A stretch of 64,000 nt of DNA from Enterobacteriaceae bacterium ESL0689 (GCA_029433525.1 JAQTIF010000001.1:1984001-2048000), one strand, 5' to 3'; numbered from the stretch's first letter, positions 8,510 through 18,162 are shown. Notes: generated by a model from the letters alone, not told the origin. Made by a program: numbers and translations.

Positions 8510-9127
8510 ATGTTTACGGGTATTGTACAGGGGATCGCTAAAGTTATATCAATTGATGAGAAACCTGATTTCCGCACGCATGTCGTGGAACTACCAGAAT
8601 CGATGCTTGAAGGACTGAAGACCGGGGCATCGGTGGCACATAATGGCTGTTGCCTGACGGTGACTGATATTGATGGTTTGCATGTCAGTTTTGATTTGAT
8701 GAGAGAGACGTTGCGTGTTACTAATCTTGGTGAACTCCAGCAGGGGGACGAGATCAATGTTGAGCGTGCGGCGACATTCAGCGATGAGATTGGCGGTCAT
8801 TTGATGTCAGGTCATATTATGACGACAGCAGAAATTGCCAGAATAATGACTTCAGAAAATAATCATCAGATTTGGTTTAAAGTTCAGAACCCTGCTCTGA
8901 TGAAATACATTATTTATAAAGGTTTTATCGCAGTAGATGGGATCAGTCTGACCGTCGGTGAAGTGACTGCAACACGTTTTTGTGTTCACCTAATTCCTGA
9001 AACATTGCAACGGACAACACTGGGCACGAAAAAGATAGGCAGTCGTGTCAATATTGAGATTGATCCTCAGACTCAGGCGGTGGTTGACACGGTGGAACGG
9101 GTGCTGGCAGCACGAGAAAAGGCGTAG
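8510..9127 (+). CDS. ribE: Riboflavin synthase, alpha chain
   Basis: 205-aa enzyme that dismutates two molecules of 6,7-dimethyl-8-ribityllumazine to riboflavin and a pyrimidine product in the last step of vitamin B2 synthesis; cytoplasmic homotrimer. The two-lumazine-domain architecture is clear: each half starts with a family motif ([12 protein letters not shown] at 1-12 and [12 protein letters not shown] at about 102-113) and contains a G(I/C)SLTV or GCCLTV element (HNGCCLTV near 45; [11 protein letters not shown] near 145). Named ribE here following the synthase usage; the same gene is called ribC in some E. coli literature. Divergent from mdtK, convergent with cfa. Slightly shorter at the C-terminus than E. 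coli. Confidence 0.95.
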   Translation: MFTGIVQGIAKVISIDEKPDFRTHVVELPESMLEGLKTGASVAHNGCCLTVTDIDGLHVSFDLMRETLRVTNLGELQQGDEINVERAATFSDEIGGHLMSGHIMTTAEIARIMTSENNHQIWFKVQNPALMKYIIYKGFIAVDGISLTVGEVTATRFCVHLIPETLQRTTLGTKKIGSRVNIEIDPQTQAVVDTVERVLAAREKA

Positions 9128-9175
9128 CAGCAGCCAGGATTATCAGTGCTGTTGTCGCGGGCATCAACAAGAGAA

Positions 9176-9203
9176 AGCGGAAATCATTCATTTGATTTCC
9201 GCT
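9176..9203. terminator. Bidirectional terminator-like hairpin between ribE and cfa
   Basis: Perfect 11-bp stem AGCGGAAATCA / TGATTTCCGCT with a 6-nt loop, placed between the convergent stops of ribE and cfa. Confidence 0.6.
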
Positions 9204-9250
9204 GTTAATGGTAAAAATCATTTGATATCTCGCCGATAGTGCCTCTGTCC

Positions 9251-10399
9251 TCAACGAGCGACACGGATCCCGTTTTCCACACCGCGCGAAAAAACAATCT
9301 GCCAGAGCTGGATATCGCGTGCGCGAAAAGCCCCCGCACAGGCATTGAGGTAATAACTAAACATGCGCTTAAACCGTTCTGAATAGTGTCTGGCAATCAC
9401 CGGCCAGCTTGCCAGGAAGCGCTGATACCAGGACATCAATGTCGTATCGTAATCAGCCCCCATATTGTGCCAGTCTTCCATGACAAAATGTGATTCACTG
9501 GCCTGAGCAATTTGTCGCACTGAAGGTAAGCAACCGTTCGGGAAAATATATTTGTTGATCCACGGATCGACGTTAAGGTCGGTTTTTTTAGAGCCGATGG
9601 TATGCAGTAAAAACAGACCATCAGCCTTCAGATTGCGGTCGACAATATCAAAATAAGCCGCATAATTTTTGGGGCCAACATGCTCAAACATTCCGACAGA
9701 AACAATACGGTCAAAACAATCCTCTAAATCGCGATAGTCCTGTAACAGGATAGTGACATCCAGTCCTTCACAGCGTTGCTGCGCCATTTTTTGTTGTTCG
9801 GCAGAGATAGTGACGCCGACGACACTGACATGATAATTTTTCGCTATATAACAGGCCAGTCCCCCCCAGCCACAACCAATATCCAGCACTCGCATACCGG
9901 GCTTCAGTTGCAGTTTGCGACAAATAAGATCTAATTTTGCCAGTTGTGCCTGCTCCAGGGAGCACGCTTCTTTCCAGTAGCCACACGAATATTGTAAATA
10001 AGGATCGAGCATGCGGCTGAAAAGATCATTGCCGAGATCATAATGCTCTTTCCCGACGATCCACGCGCGTTTTCTGCTTTGCAGGTTAAACAGGCGTGCG
10101 CCCGCGATACGTAAGGTATCTTTGAAGTGATGAGGTAACTGATTTTCCAGTCCCGCGTGCAAAACCTGGTGAAAGAAGATATCCAGCCGCTCGCAATCCC
10201 ACCAGCCATCCATATAACTTTCACCTAATCCCAGCGATCCCTCCTGTAAAACACGCTTAAAAAAAGACGGGTTTTTAATCTGCAAATCAGCCGGAGAGGA
10301 ACCATTGATTTCAATATTGGCACAGGCAAGCAATTCAGTTGCAATCCGATACCAGTTATCATGTGGCACTTCTACTTTTTCTATACATGAGGAACTCAT
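9251..10399 (-). CDS. cfa: Cyclopropane-fatty-acyl-phospholipid synthase
   Basis: 382-aa membrane-associated enzyme that transfers a methylene group from S-adenosylmethionine to the double bond of unsaturated phospholipid acyl chains, giving acid and stress tolerance. The SAM motif VLDIGCGWGGL lies at residues 171-181, preceded by HYDLGNDLF (119-127), and followed by GMFEHVGPKNY; all are hallmarks of Cfa. Length equals E. coli Cfa (382 aa). The ydhB/ydhC pair found between cfa and purR in E. coli is absent. The 317-bp region upstream (10400-10716) probably holds its promoter and a long leader; in E. coli the leader is controlled by small RNAs such as RydC. Confidence 0.96.
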   Translation of the reverse strand: MSSSCIEKVEVPHDNWYRIATELLACANIEINGSSPADLQIKNPSFFKRVLQEGSLGLGESYMDGWWDCERLDIFFHQVLHAGLENQLPHHFKDTLRIAGARLFNLQSRKRAWIVGKEHYDLGNDLFSRMLDPYLQYSCGYWKEACSLEQAQLAKLDLICRKLQLKPGMRVLDIGCGWGGLACYIAKNYHVSVVGVTISAEQQKMAQQRCEGLDVTILLQDYRDLEDCFDRIVSVGMFEHVGPKNYAAYFDIVDRNLKADGLFLLHTIGSKKTDLNVDPWINKYIFPNGCLPSVRQIAQASESHFVMEDWHNMGADYDTTLMSWYQRFLASWPVIARHYSERFKRMFSYYLNACAGAFRARDIQLWQIVFSRGVENGIRVAR

Positions 10400-10716
10400 A
10401 ATATCTCCATTACATCCAGGTATTCAAAACAGGCGAACAATATGAACATCTTTAATATCTGGTGAGAAAATTCATGAAATTGCCATCTGGTGCAGGAAAA
10501 AGAAAAGCAGGAGCCTTTCTACAAAAGCCATCCATAGTGGAATTAACACAGTTTTTCCGTATCAATAAATATTCTGATTACCACCTGCTGGATTCAGTAT
10601 AGGATGCTGATATCCTGCTTTCAATAAAAATACATTATCAAAAAAATTACTATTCATTAACACATCTAACTGATTGCGGAAGATCCGTGCCGGAATAACC
10701 GACACGGGAGGCAGGT
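10400..10716. other. Non-coding region between cfa and purR
   Basis: No open frame with homology. Holds the cfa promoter/leader region and, near purR, the hairpin at 10685-10707. Nothing else recognised. Confidence 0.5.
10685..10707 (-). terminator. Terminator-like hairpin downstream of purR
   Basis: CCGTGCCGG / CCGACACGG stem (one G-T pair) with a 5-nt loop, 10 bp after the purR stop. No long T-tract. Confidence 0.4.
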
Positions 10717-11742
10717 TTAGCGGCGATAATCGATAAATGGGCCATCAATAACGGAACGGCGCTCGATCAGACGGGGATGAACTTCTATCGACTGTGATAT
10801 TTCACGCTTATTGACGATACGATCCAGTAGCATATTGAACGCCGCTTCACCCAGCGAATCTTTTGGCTGGTGAATGGTCGTCAGTGATGGACTGAAGTAG
10901 CGGGCGTTGCGCACGTTATCATAGCCAATCAGCGAGATATCCTGGGGTACGCGCAGGCCCAGTTCATCCGCGGCACAAATAGCGCCCATTGCCATAATAT
11001 CACCGCCACAGAAAATAGCGGTGGGTCGATGTGACTGGTTCAGAATCTGCTGCATTGCCTGATAACCGGATTCGGGTTCGAAGTCACCCTGCACAATCCA
11101 GCTATCGGGGATCGTAATCTGTGCCTCTTCCATCGCTTTTATAAAACCCGCCAGCCGCCCGGCACCGGTATTACGTTCCAGCGATCCCGAGATCACCCCA
11201 ATTTCGCGATGACCACGTTCGATCAGATAACGTCCTGCCATATAGCCACCTTCGAAAGCGTTATCAATCACTGAATCGGTAAAATCAGCTTTCGATTCCC
11301 CCCAGTCCATGACCACCATAGGGATATGACGATACTCTTCCAGCATTTTCAGCACCGGTTGTGGGTATTCTGAACACATAACCAGCAAACCATCGACACG
11401 TTTCTGTGCCATCATCGAGAGGTAGGCGCGTTGTTTTTCCGGATCGTTCCAGGCGTTACCCAGAATCAGCGTGTAGCCTTTCTGGAAACAATTCTTTTCT
11501 ATTGCTTCGATAATTTCTGCAAAATAGGCTGCTTCACTACTGGTCGCCAACAGGCCGATGGATTTGGTATGGTTAACTTTCAGGCTCCGTGCTACTGCGC
11601 TGGGAGAATAGTGTAGATCTTTGATCGCTTTCCAGACAGCGTTGCGAGTCTCTTCAGCAACGAAACGTGTTTTGTTGATGACATGTGAAACTGTCGTAGT
11701 TGAAACGTTCGCGCGTTTCGCAACATCTTTAATAGTCGCCAT
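10717..11742 (-). CDS. purR: Purine repressor (LacI family)
   Basis: 341-aa dimeric transcription repressor of purine synthesis genes; hypoxanthine or guanine acts as corepressor. N-terminal helix-turn-helix [20 protein letters not shown] (2-21) and hinge [19 protein letters not shown], then a periplasmic-binding-protein-like core. Length and sequence match E. coli PurR (341 aa). I looked for the ACGCAAACGTTTGCGT operator in the upstream 259 bp and did not find a good match, so the autorepression known in E. coli is not evident here. Divergent from ynhF. Confidence 0.97.
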   Translation of the reverse strand: MATIKDVAKRANVSTTTVSHVINKTRFVAEETRNAVWKAIKDLHYSPSAVARSLKVNHTKSIGLLATSSEAAYFAEIIEAIEKNCFQKGYTLILGNAWNDPEKQRAYLSMMAQKRVDGLLVMCSEYPQPVLKMLEEYRHIPMVVMDWGESKADFTDSVIDNAFEGGYMAGRYLIERGHREIGVISGSLERNTGAGRLAGFIKAMEEAQITIPDSWIVQGDFEPESGYQAMQQILNQSHRPTAIFCGGDIMAMGAICAADELGLRVPQDISLIGYDNVRNARYFSPSLTTIHQPKDSLGEAAFNMLLDRIVNKREISQSIEVHPRLIERRSVIDGPFIDYRR

Positions 11743-11803
11743 TACTTCTCACTCCAGACCTTGATCAGATTGTCTGCTAAATACTTGTCTTTATACAGAC
11801 ATC

Positions 11804-11821
11804 GCGTCGCGGCAACGACGC
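11804..11821. repeat. Inverted repeat in the purR upstream region
   Basis: GCGTCG, spacer CGGCAA, CGACGC, 62 bp upstream of the purR start. Could be an operator; it does not match the PurR box. Confidence 0.35.
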
Positions 11822-12001
11822 AGAACAACAGGAAGGGATCACAGGTCGATAGACTCATACTCTTAGTGAATTTTGTCTGATCTTACAGAAAAGGGAAAGT
11901 GCTAAAGGCGATATCATCGGTAATCTCATAAGATTTTTACTCATTGTTGTGCCAGAATAAGAAGACCTGTTTTTTGATATAAGAATCGCCAGAGGAAAAT
12001 G

Positions 12002-12091
12002 ATGGATACAGATTTAAAGCTTTCGTTAACAACAACGGTTATCGTTCTGGGGCTTATCGTGACGGTCGGGCTGATTGCGGTACTGCACTGA
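12002..12091 (+). CDS. ynhF: Small inner-membrane protein YnhF
   Basis: 29-residue single-helix membrane protein: a short polar start MDTDLKLSL, then a continuous hydrophobic stretch ending in ALH-like VLH. It matches E. coli YnhF in length (29 aa) and at most positions, including the VIVLGLIV core. Good RBS AGAGGA, 6 bp before the ATG. Same neighbourhood as in E. coli, next to purR. Role unknown; YnhF is an experimentally detected small membrane protein. Confidence 0.9.
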   Translation: MDTDLKLSLTTTVIVLGLIVTVGLIAVLH

Positions 12092-12105
12092 TCTTATTTG
12101 ATAAG

Positions 12106-12146
12106 GGAAAGTCGTTTTGTGGTTTTTGGGCAGCAGATGACTTTCC
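12106..12146 (+). terminator. Possible terminator after ynhF
   Basis: GGAAAGTC / GACTTTCC arms with a 25-nt loop followed by TCTTTTCT. The large loop makes this uncertain. Confidence 0.35.
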
Positions 12147-12176
12147 TCTTTTCTGACAGGGATAAGAGCCTGTCCA

Positions 12177-13097
12177 TCAGCGGAGATTTTTGGGGGTCAT
12201 CACGCGGCGGGCACCGACATAATGACGAGTCCAGTAATCCTCGCTTAGCGACGTTATCTGAATATCGCGGCCTGAACGCGGTGACTGAATAAATTTGCCA
12301 TTGCCGACATAGACACCAACATGATCAGCAACACCACGGTTTTGGGTGCGGAAAAAGACCAAATCGCCACTCTGTAACTCACTGCGTTCCACCGGTCTGG
12401 CATCATCCAGATGATACATTTCATTCGCGGTCCGCGGGATGCGAATTTTTACCAGATCTTTATAGGCGTAATAAATCAGTCCACTGCAATCAAAACCCGT
12501 TTGTGGAGACGTGCCTCCCCAGCGATACGGTTTACCAATCTGCCCCATCAGCTTTGACATGGCGATCGTCTGGGCTTTCTGAACACGCGCTTTATGTGCA
12601 GCTGATAATGTCAATGGTGATTTTTCGCGGGTTGTTTTGCAATTGGTGTTCTGACCTTTACGAGAAGCACATTTTTTTCGCGCGTTATTCATCGCCACTG
12701 GCATCGGTTTTGCCGATGCTTTTGCCGACTTCGCACACTGTTTTTTATCGCCTTTACGTTGTGGGCATTGATTGGTGATCTTTGCAGTCTGGCGGGCAGC
12801 GAGAGGTTTTGTACTCTGCCTGGCCTGACTTTTCTGCTCGCTGGTGCGTTTAGTCTGACGCTCTTTTGACAGGGCGGCGCTGGTTTTATTCACTGACGTT
12901 TTAGCCACTTGCGCGCGGGGAGCTTTAGCCTGCTTACTGTTAAGGCGTGTTTTTCGATCACTGATATTTTTAGTCTGAGGGCTTTTTGATGAAGCTGCAG
13001 GTGGTGTCTGCCCTGAAGCCAGTGCCAGTGGTGTGACGGAGAGCGCGCTAAACAGTAATACACAGAATGATATCGTGATTTTATATAGCTGCGCCAC
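12177..13097 (-). CDS. mepH: NlpC/P60 peptidoglycan endopeptidase, MepH-like
   Basis: 306-aa secreted murein hydrolase that would cut D,D crosslinks or DAP-containing peptides, helping cell-wall growth. Signal peptide 1-28 (hydrophobic core FCVLLFSALSV, cut after ALAS). NlpC/P60 domain in the C-terminal 125 residues: YRWGGTSPQTGFDCSGL with catalytic Cys204, and DHVGVYVGNG with His259. Between them lies an unusually long lysine/alanine/serine/threonine-rich linker (about 30-165) with four cysteines (111, 121, 143, 153) that may form disulfides. The position matches E. coli mepH (ydhO). Upstream is an 8-bp interrupted palindrome. Confidence 0.9.
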   Translation of the reverse strand: MAQLYKITISFCVLLFSALSVTPLALASGQTPPAASSKSPQTKNISDRKTRLNSKQAKAPRAQVAKTSVNKTSAALSKERQTKRTSEQKSQARQSTKPLAARQTAKITNQCPQRKGDKKQCAKSAKASAKPMPVAMNNARKKCASRKGQNTNCKTTREKSPLTLSAAHKARVQKAQTIAMSKLMGQIGKPYRWGGTSPQTGFDCSGLIYYAYKDLVKIRIPRTANEMYHLDDARPVERSELQSGDLVFFRTQNRGVADHVGVYVGNGKFIQSPRSGRDIQITSLSEDYWTRHYVGARRVMTPKNLR

Positions 13098-13123
13098 TGC
13101 GTCGTCTCCTGTTAAGGGGCATA

Positions 13124-13147
13124 CCTGTATATCTGATGGTATACAGG
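13124..13147. repeat. Interrupted palindrome upstream of mepH
   Basis: CCTGTATA, 8-bp spacer, TATACAGG, 27 bp before the mepH start. Possible regulator site or leader hairpin. The rest of the 326-bp gap to grxD (13098-13423) holds no recognisable gene; sodB, present here in E. coli, is missing. Confidence 0.4.
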
Positions 13148-13423
13148 AAAATATGGGTAATTTTAAAACATAAAAACCAGAAAAGTTAATAGATTTTATC
13201 TCTGACTGGTTTTTTAAGCCATGATAAATGAAAAAACTCTACCGCGATCAAGCTATTATTCATTATGAAAAATAAAGTAAATTTGTCTCCGCCACGCCAT
13301 GTCACATGACGCCTCAGGATTTAAATAAGTGGACGGATAAAGCCACTATCTGTCTGTGGTTGAGAGCGCTACAATAGCAGAACACTGTCACATAAAAGTT
13401 ATAAAAGTTAAGGAAGTACGGTA

Positions 13424-13771
13424 ATGAGTATGACTATAGAGAAAATTCAACGTCAAATCGCTGAGAATCCGATTCTGTTGTATATGAAAGGATCACCCAA
13501 GCTACCCGCCTGTGGTTTTTCCGCTCAGGCGGTGCAGGCATTGTCAGCGTGTGGTGAGCGTTTTGCCTATGTTGATATATTACAGAACCCTGATATCCGT
13601 GCTGAATTGCCAAAATATGCCAACTGGCCCACTTTCCCGCAGCTCTGGGTGGAGGGAGAGTTGATAGGGGGATGTGATATTGTGCTTGAAATGTTTCAGC
13701 GCGGAGAACTGCTGCCGCTCATTCAGCAGGCAGCGGCTAAATATAAGAGCGATGAACCCAAATCAGAGTAA
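13424..13771 (+). CDS. grxD: Monothiol glutaredoxin (Grx4)
   Basis: 115-aa CGFS-type glutaredoxin that binds and transfers [2Fe-2S] clusters together with glutathione and BolA-type partners; cytoplasmic. The active-site CGFS lies at residues 30-33, followed by the conserved WPTFPQLWVEGELIGGCDI segment that forms the glutathione site. Length equals E. coli GrxD (115 aa). RBS AAGGAAG upstream of ATG 13424. Confidence 0.97.
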   Translation: MSMTIEKIQRQIAENPILLYMKGSPKLPACGFSAQAVQALSACGERFAYVDILQNPDIRAELPKYANWPTFPQLWVEGELIGGCDIVLEMFQRGELLPLIQQAAAKYKSDEPKSE

Positions 13772-13871
13772 CGAGTCAGCCGACAGATAACGGCTTTTCG
13801 CTGGCTAAGCACTCTGCAGATTGCGGCATTCGCCGGTCATTCATCTGTTATTTCAGACGCTGCGTAACAAC

Positions 13872-13897
13872 ACATGCCCCTGGCCGCTGGGGCATGT
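13872..13897. terminator. Hairpin between grxD and rnt
   Basis: Perfect 9-bp GC-rich stem ACATGCCCC / GGGGCATGT with an 8-nt loop, between the convergent stops of grxD and rnt. Confidence 0.55.
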
Positions 13898-13945
13898 TGC
13901 TAGCGTTGTTCTGAACGGTTTCTGATTATGGAACAGTGCTATTTT

Positions 13946-14587
13946 TTACTCTGCCAGTGGTACTGGCCAGCCTCCCAGGCGTTTCCAGCGATTCACCATT
14001 TCACAAAATAGTTGCGCTGTCTGTTCGGTATCATAGCGGGCAGAATGCGCCTGTTCACTGTCAAACGTCATACCCGCGGCAAGGCAGGCTCTGGATAATA
14101 CCGTCTGGCCGAAAACCAGGCCGCTGAGTGTCGCGGTATCAAACGTGGTAAAAGGATGAAAGGGATTACGCTTCAGCCCCGCACGTTCGGCCGCAGACAT
14201 CATAAAGCCATGATCGAATTTAGCATTATGCGCAACCATAATGGCGCGATGGCAGTGATGAGATTGCATTCCTTTGCGGATTGTCTTGAAAATAGCATGC
14301 AGAGCATGATATTCGCTTACCGCACCACGATCAGGATCGTGCGGATTAATACCGTTAAAGGCCAGGGCTTCAGGCTGCAAATTCGCGCCTGCGAACGGCT
14401 CTATATGGAAATGTAATGTTTCATTGGGCATCAGCCAGCCCTGGTCATCCATTTTCAGCGTAATAGCTGCGATCTCAAGCAGAGCGTCTGTCCGGGGATT
14501 AAATCCGGCAGTCTCTACATCAATGACTACAGGATAGAAACCACGAAAACGGTCGCACAGACCATTAAGTTGCACGTTTTCGGACAT
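13946..14587 (-). CDS. rnt: Ribonuclease T
   Basis: 213-aa 3'-5' exonuclease of the DEDDh family that trims tRNA and other stable RNA 3' ends and removes terminal nucleotides of single-stranded DNA. Catalytic motifs: Exo[11 protein letters not shown] with D23 and E25, Exo[11 protein letters not shown], Exo[14 protein letters not shown]. Near E. coli RNase T in length (215 aa). Stands between grxD (convergent) and gloA. Confidence 0.96.
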   Translation of the reverse strand: MSENVQLNGLCDRFRGFYPVVIDVETAGFNPRTDALLEIAAITLKMDDQGWLMPNETLHFHIEPFAGANLQPEALAFNGINPHDPDRGAVSEYHALHAIFKTIRKGMQSHHCHRAIMVAHNAKFDHGFMMSAAERAGLKRNPFHPFTTFDTATLSGLVFGQTVLSRACLAAGMTFDSEQAHSARYDTEQTAQLFCEMVNRWKRLGGWPVPLAE

Positions 14588-14629
14588 GAGATTCTCTTAG
14601 CTAAAAAAAATGGCGGTCATTATGGCAAA

Positions 14630-14660
14630 TTTCGCTCCGCCTTGCAGTAGCGGAGCGAAA
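14630..14660 (-). terminator. Terminator downstream of gloA
   Basis: Perfect 11-bp stem TTTCGCTCCGC / GCGGAGCGAAA with a 9-nt loop, directly after the gloA stop; the stem ends in T residues on the minus strand. Confidence 0.65.
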
Positions 14661-14691
14661 ACAATGGCGGTTGATGCGTGTCTGAAACCAA

Positions 14692-15099
14692 TTAGTGACC
14701 GAGACCTTTACCGGCATCTTTCGCTTCAATCAGTTCGATTTTATAACCATCCGGATCTTCAATAAACGCAATAACGGTAGATCCTCCCTTAACCGGCCCT
14801 GCTTCACGGGTAACGCGACCACCATTTTGACGAATACGGTCACAGGCGGTGGCGGCATTTTCTACGCTTAACGCAATATGCCCATAGGCGTTGCCGTGAT
14901 CATATTTATCTACTCCCCAGTTATAAGTCAGTTCGATAACGGTAGTGTCACTTTCTTCACCATAGCCTAGAAAGGCCAGTGAATATTTATACTCCGGGTT
15001 TTCACTGGTACGCAGTAACTTCATGCCCAGTACATCGGTATAAAATTGGATGGAACGTTGCAGATCACCAACGCGCAACATTGTATGAAGTAATCGCAT
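14692..15099 (-). CDS. gloA: Glyoxalase I (lactoylglutathione lyase)
   Basis: 135-aa metal-dependent enzyme that isomerises the methylglyoxal-glutathione hemithioacetal to S-lactoylglutathione, detoxifying methylglyoxal. All four metal ligands known in the E. coli Ni enzyme are present at the same numbers: H5, E56, H74 and E122. I use ATG 15099 (GGAGTG 5 bp before it, length exactly that of E. coli) instead of an upstream start at 15120. In E. coli it follows nemRA, which is missing here. Confidence 0.96.
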   Translation of the reverse strand: MRLLHTMLRVGDLQRSIQFYTDVLGMKLLRTSENPEYKYSLAFLGYGEESDTTVIELTYNWGVDKYDHGNAYGHIALSVENAATACDRIRQNGGRVTREAGPVKGGSTVIAFIEDPDGYKIELIEAKDAGKGLGH

Positions 15100-15729
15100 T
15101 TTTTCACTCCTTTTTATCACCCGCTTTCACGGGGAGCTATTGGCGAAAAGAGACACAATAGCGTAATAAATAAACAAATAGTTTGTTACAACATGATACT
15201 ATACTCTAAATCATTTTTGTTACGGGACAATAACATCTGATTCAGACTGGCAGGATGATGCGGCATATACACGATAACCGCTATAAATACAGCGTTTTTT
15301 ATTCAACATCGCCAGTGATATTAATAACAGTAATAAAATTCTCCGTCATTCTGTCTCTGTTTAATGCTGTCACTGGCATCGATGATGAAGGCTGTTTTGT
15401 CAGGTGACAATAACGCTTTCATTGCGGACTGGAGAATATTCATGTCCGCCAGGAACCCGTACTCCGCGTGGTCTCAGGGATATAAAGAGCCGCGATAGCG
15501 CTTCTTTAGACCCTGCTGTCATAAGCCCCGGAAGCGCCCCCTCGGTTTGAGCAAATTAACCTTTTCTGGTCTCGCCAGCCGAAATTTTAAATTAAAATAT
15601 GACAATAAATTGTAAACTATTGTTTTAGTTTGCCTGAATCTAATAATTGATTTGTTTTGGTACTTTAAATGTTGCACAATCATTATAACCAGGGTAACAA
15701 CTTAGTAAGATAATTATAAGGAGACGAAA
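15100..15729. other. Long non-coding region between gloA and slyA
   Basis: 630 bp without a supported gene. E. coli has nemA and nemR in this interval; I see no readable remnant. It contains ACAATAAATTGT (15602-15613), a perfect palindrome 117 bp upstream of slyA that could bind a regulator, and AT-rich sequence suited to the divergent gloA and slyA promoters. Confidence 0.5.
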
Positions 15730-16164
15730 TTGGAATCACCACTTGGTTCTGATCTGGTACGTTTAGTACGCATTTGGCGTGCGTTGATTGACCAGCGCTT
15801 AAAACCTCTGGCATTAACGCAAACACACTGGGTAACGTTGCATAATATCCATCAATTGCCTCCTGAACAGTCACAAATTCAACTGGCAAAAGCGATTGGT
15901 ATTGAACAACCTTCATTAGTGCGTACATTAGATCAGCTGGAAGCGAAAGGTCTCATATCTCGTCAAATATGTGCAAATGATCGCCGGGCGAAACGTATTT
16001 TGTTAATGGAAAAGGCTGAACCGTTGATTAAGGAGATGGAAGAGGTCATCAATAAAACCCGCGAAGAAATCCTGTCTGGTATTTCAGCACAAGAGGTAGA
16101 AAACATGCTCAATCTGGTTCATAGACTGGAAAAAAATATCCTTAATCTCCATCCAAAAGATTGA
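15730..16164 (+). CDS. slyA: MarR-family transcriptional regulator SlyA
   Basis: 144-aa dimeric winged-helix regulator that antagonises H-NS silencing at envelope and virulence genes. Sequence [20 protein letters not shown] and the recognition region [19 protein letters not shown] are nearly identical to E. coli/Salmonella SlyA, with DRRAKRI in the wing. The start is a TTG at 15730, preceded by AAGGAGACGAAA; SlyA is known to use TTG in E. coli, but there two codons further upstream, where this sequence has ACG. The protein is therefore two residues shorter at the N-terminus. Confidence 0.95.
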   Translation: MESPLGSDLVRLVRIWRALIDQRLKPLALTQTHWVTLHNIHQLPPEQSQIQLAKAIGIEQPSLVRTLDQLEAKGLISRQICANDRRAKRILLMEKAEPLIKEMEEVINKTREEILSGISAQEVENMLNLVHRLEKNILNLHPKD

Positions 16165-16185
16165 GCACTCACGAAACGGGACAAT

Positions 16186-16204
16186 AGCGGCCGTCATGGC
16201 CGCT
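16186..16204. terminator. Hairpin between slyA and slyB
   Basis: Perfect 7-bp GC-rich stem AGCGGCC / GGCCGCT with a 5-nt loop between convergent stops; likely bidirectional. Confidence 0.5.
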
Positions 16205-16215
16205 TGAACAAAAAG

Positions 16216-16683
16216 TTAGCGGGGAGAGACGGTGACACGTTCGCGATTGCCAGCAATGGCTACACGCTGACCCACAGAGTAGGTATATTCCCCTTGTTTC
16301 TGCACAACGATAATGGTGTTGCCATCATCTTTGCGGATTTCCAGTTCGAGCCCTTGTGACCGGTTCATCGCGCCCTGGACGTTCTGACCGGTTAGCCCAC
16401 CCGCAACTGCGCCTGCGGCAGTCGCCAGTGAACGCCCGGTTCCGCTGCCAATGGTATGTCCCAGAAAACCACCGAGAACCGCGCCACCGATGGCACCCAG
16501 TGCATCGTTTTTATCGTCGCTTTGGATTTTAACCTTTTTAATATTAACGATAGTGCCATAGGTAACGTTTCGTACCTGTTTGGCTTCCGACGCGGAGTAA
16601 ACATCACCAGCAAGGTCGCTGTCGTTAACACATCCTGCAAGTGACAGACTAATCATAGAGAGAGCCAAAACACGTAAAATCAT
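16216..16683 (-). CDS. slyB: Outer-membrane lipoprotein SlyB
   Basis: 155-aa lipoprotein. The leader MILRVLALSMISLSLAGC ends in a lipobox LAGC (Cys18). The mature part has a glycine-zipper segment (GAIGGAVLGGFLGHTIGSG, about 63-81, continuing GAVAGGLTG) and a beta-rich C-terminus, as in the SlyB/Pcp/OsmB group. SlyB forms ring-shaped oligomers that stabilise outer-membrane proteins under stress and is a core PhoP target in E. coli and Salmonella. A PhoP-like box lies 129-145 bp upstream. Confidence 0.96.
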   Translation of the reverse strand: MILRVLALSMISLSLAGCVNDSDLAGDVYSASEAKQVRNVTYGTIVNIKKVKIQSDDKNDALGAIGGAVLGGFLGHTIGSGTGRSLATAAGAVAGGLTGQNVQGAMNRSQGLELEIRKDDGNTIIVVQKQGEYTYSVGQRVAIAGNRERVTVSPR

Positions 16684-16811
16684 TTATGAAACCCCTTCGT
16701 TAAAGCCAATTTTGTTAACTGCTCGTCATCTCAATTATAAGGGGATTTGTCCGTTGTTGGTACACATAACTTTATTATTATGATCATAATAAGAGAGTAA
16801 TAAAGGGCACC

Positions 16812-16828
16812 TCAACCTGAGATAAACA
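16812..16828 (-). promoter_or_regulatory. Candidate PhoP box for slyB
   Basis: On the minus strand TGTTTA, 5 bp, GGTTGA, matching the PhoP direct repeat (T/G)GTTTA-N5-(T/G)GTTTA with two changes in the second unit. Upstream of slyB, a conserved PhoP-regulated gene. A fitting -10 is weak (TATTAC 9 bp on). Confidence 0.5.
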
Positions 16829-16936
16829 CCGGCGCTTTTTCTTGTCTGTGAGCCAAAAAAAGGATAACAGCATAGCATTGCACCTTCATTTATGATGGAG
16901 TGAAAAAAGACCCAACTCATGGAGTGCAGAAACGGT

Positions 16937-18055
16937 ATGCTATCTGGTTATTTTATCGGCGTTATGTCTGGGACCAGTCTTGATGGTGTTGATGTTGTCC
17001 TCGCCACGGTGAATGAAAACACGGTTGTTCAGCGGGCTGCGCTGTCGCATCCCATGCCGGTGCAGCTGAAAGAAGCTATTTTGGCGATTTGTCAGGGGCA
17101 GTCGCTCACCTTATCGCAACTCGGCTATCTGGATGTATCACTGGGGCGATTATTCGCGGAAGCCGTGCTGGCGTTAATGGCACGGCAAAATTTACAACCA
17201 GCGGATATTATTGCGATCGGTTGTCATGGTCAGACGGTATGGCATGAGCCGCTGGGGGAGAAGGCAAATACGTTACAACTTGGTGATAATAATCAGATCG
17301 TTGCTCGTACAGGTGTGACTGTGGTCGGCGATTTTCGCCGCCGTGATATGGCGCTGGGTGGCCAGGGAGCACCCCTGGTTCCCGCCTTTCATCATGCGTT
17401 ATTAGCGCACCCCAATGAACGACGGATTGTCTTAAATATCGGCGGAATTGCCAATCTATCGCTGCTGTTTCCCGGCGAACCGGTACGAGGTTATGACACC
17501 GGTCCTGGCAATATGTTAATGGATACATGGATCTGGCAACAATGCGGTAAAAATTATGACCAGGATGCACAATGGGCTTATCAGGGCAAAGTGTCGTACC
17601 CTTTATTGCAATCTATGCTGGGCGATCCGTGGTTTGCCTTGCCAGCACCGAAAAGTACAGGACGCGAGTATTTTAATATCCGCTGGTTACAGGGGCATCT
17701 GGCGCGTTATCCTGAGCTGCGCCCACAGGATGTTCAGGCAACCCTGGTGGAGCTGACTGCAGTGACTATCGCTGATCAGGTACATTATCATGGCGGTTGT
17801 CAACGCCTGCTGGTTTGTGGTGGTGGTGCGCATAATCCACTGCTGATGTCTCGCCTGGCGGCACTGCTGGCGGAAACCGATGTTGTGACCACAGATAGCG
17901 AAGGTGTTAATGGTGATGACATGGAAGCACTGGCCTTCGCCTGGCTGGCATGGCGGACGCTCTCTGGGTTACCGGGCAATCTGCCGGCAGTGACAGGAGC
18001 GACGGAAGCTTCTGTCCTGGGGGCTATTTTCCCTGCTAATCCGCGCCCTGAATAA
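16937..18055 (+). CDS. anmK: Anhydro-N-acetylmuramic acid kinase
   Basis: 372-aa cytoplasmic kinase that opens and phosphorylates 1,6-anhydro-MurNAc to MurNAc-6-phosphate in murein recycling. ASKHA-type phosphate loops are seen in [14 protein letters not shown] near the start, and [19 protein letters not shown] and [12 protein letters not shown] further on. An upstream ATG at 16919 is in frame, but the alignment with E. coli AnmK (369 aa) and the GGAG at 16922 favour ATG 16937. Divergent from slyB; same direction as pdxH. Confidence 0.95.
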   Translation: MLSGYFIGVMSGTSLDGVDVVLATVNENTVVQRAALSHPMPVQLKEAILAICQGQSLTLSQLGYLDVSLGRLFAEAVLALMARQNLQPADIIAIGCHGQTVWHEPLGEKANTLQLGDNNQIVARTGVTVVGDFRRRDMALGGQGAPLVPAFHHALLAHPNERRIVLNIGGIANLSLLFPGEPVRGYDTGPGNMLMDTWIWQQCGKNYDQDAQWAYQGKVSYPLLQSMLGDPWFALPAPKSTGREYFNIRWLQGHLARYPELRPQDVQATLVELTAVTIADQVHYHGGCQRLLVCGGGAHNPLLMSRLAALLAETDVVTTDSEGVNGDDMEALAFAWLAWRTLSGLPGNLPAVTGATEASVLGAIFPANPRPE

Positions 18056-18162
18056 CCTCAATTGACCCGATAAGCGATTCATCATTACCGATGACTTGTC
18101 GTTGAGATTTATATTCCGGTAGCGCACAATGAGATCATTGATGACACTTTTTTTCACTCGCT

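Noticed and set aside
12166..12180. GAGCCTGTCCATCAG next to the mepH stop, resembling the left end of the dispersed repeat
   Set aside because: Only about 12 matching bases and no repeat body; may be chance.
15181..15200. Ter-like GTTACAACAT near gloA
   Set aside because: The essential GTATG end is not conserved (ATCATG instead) and the flanks mismatch.
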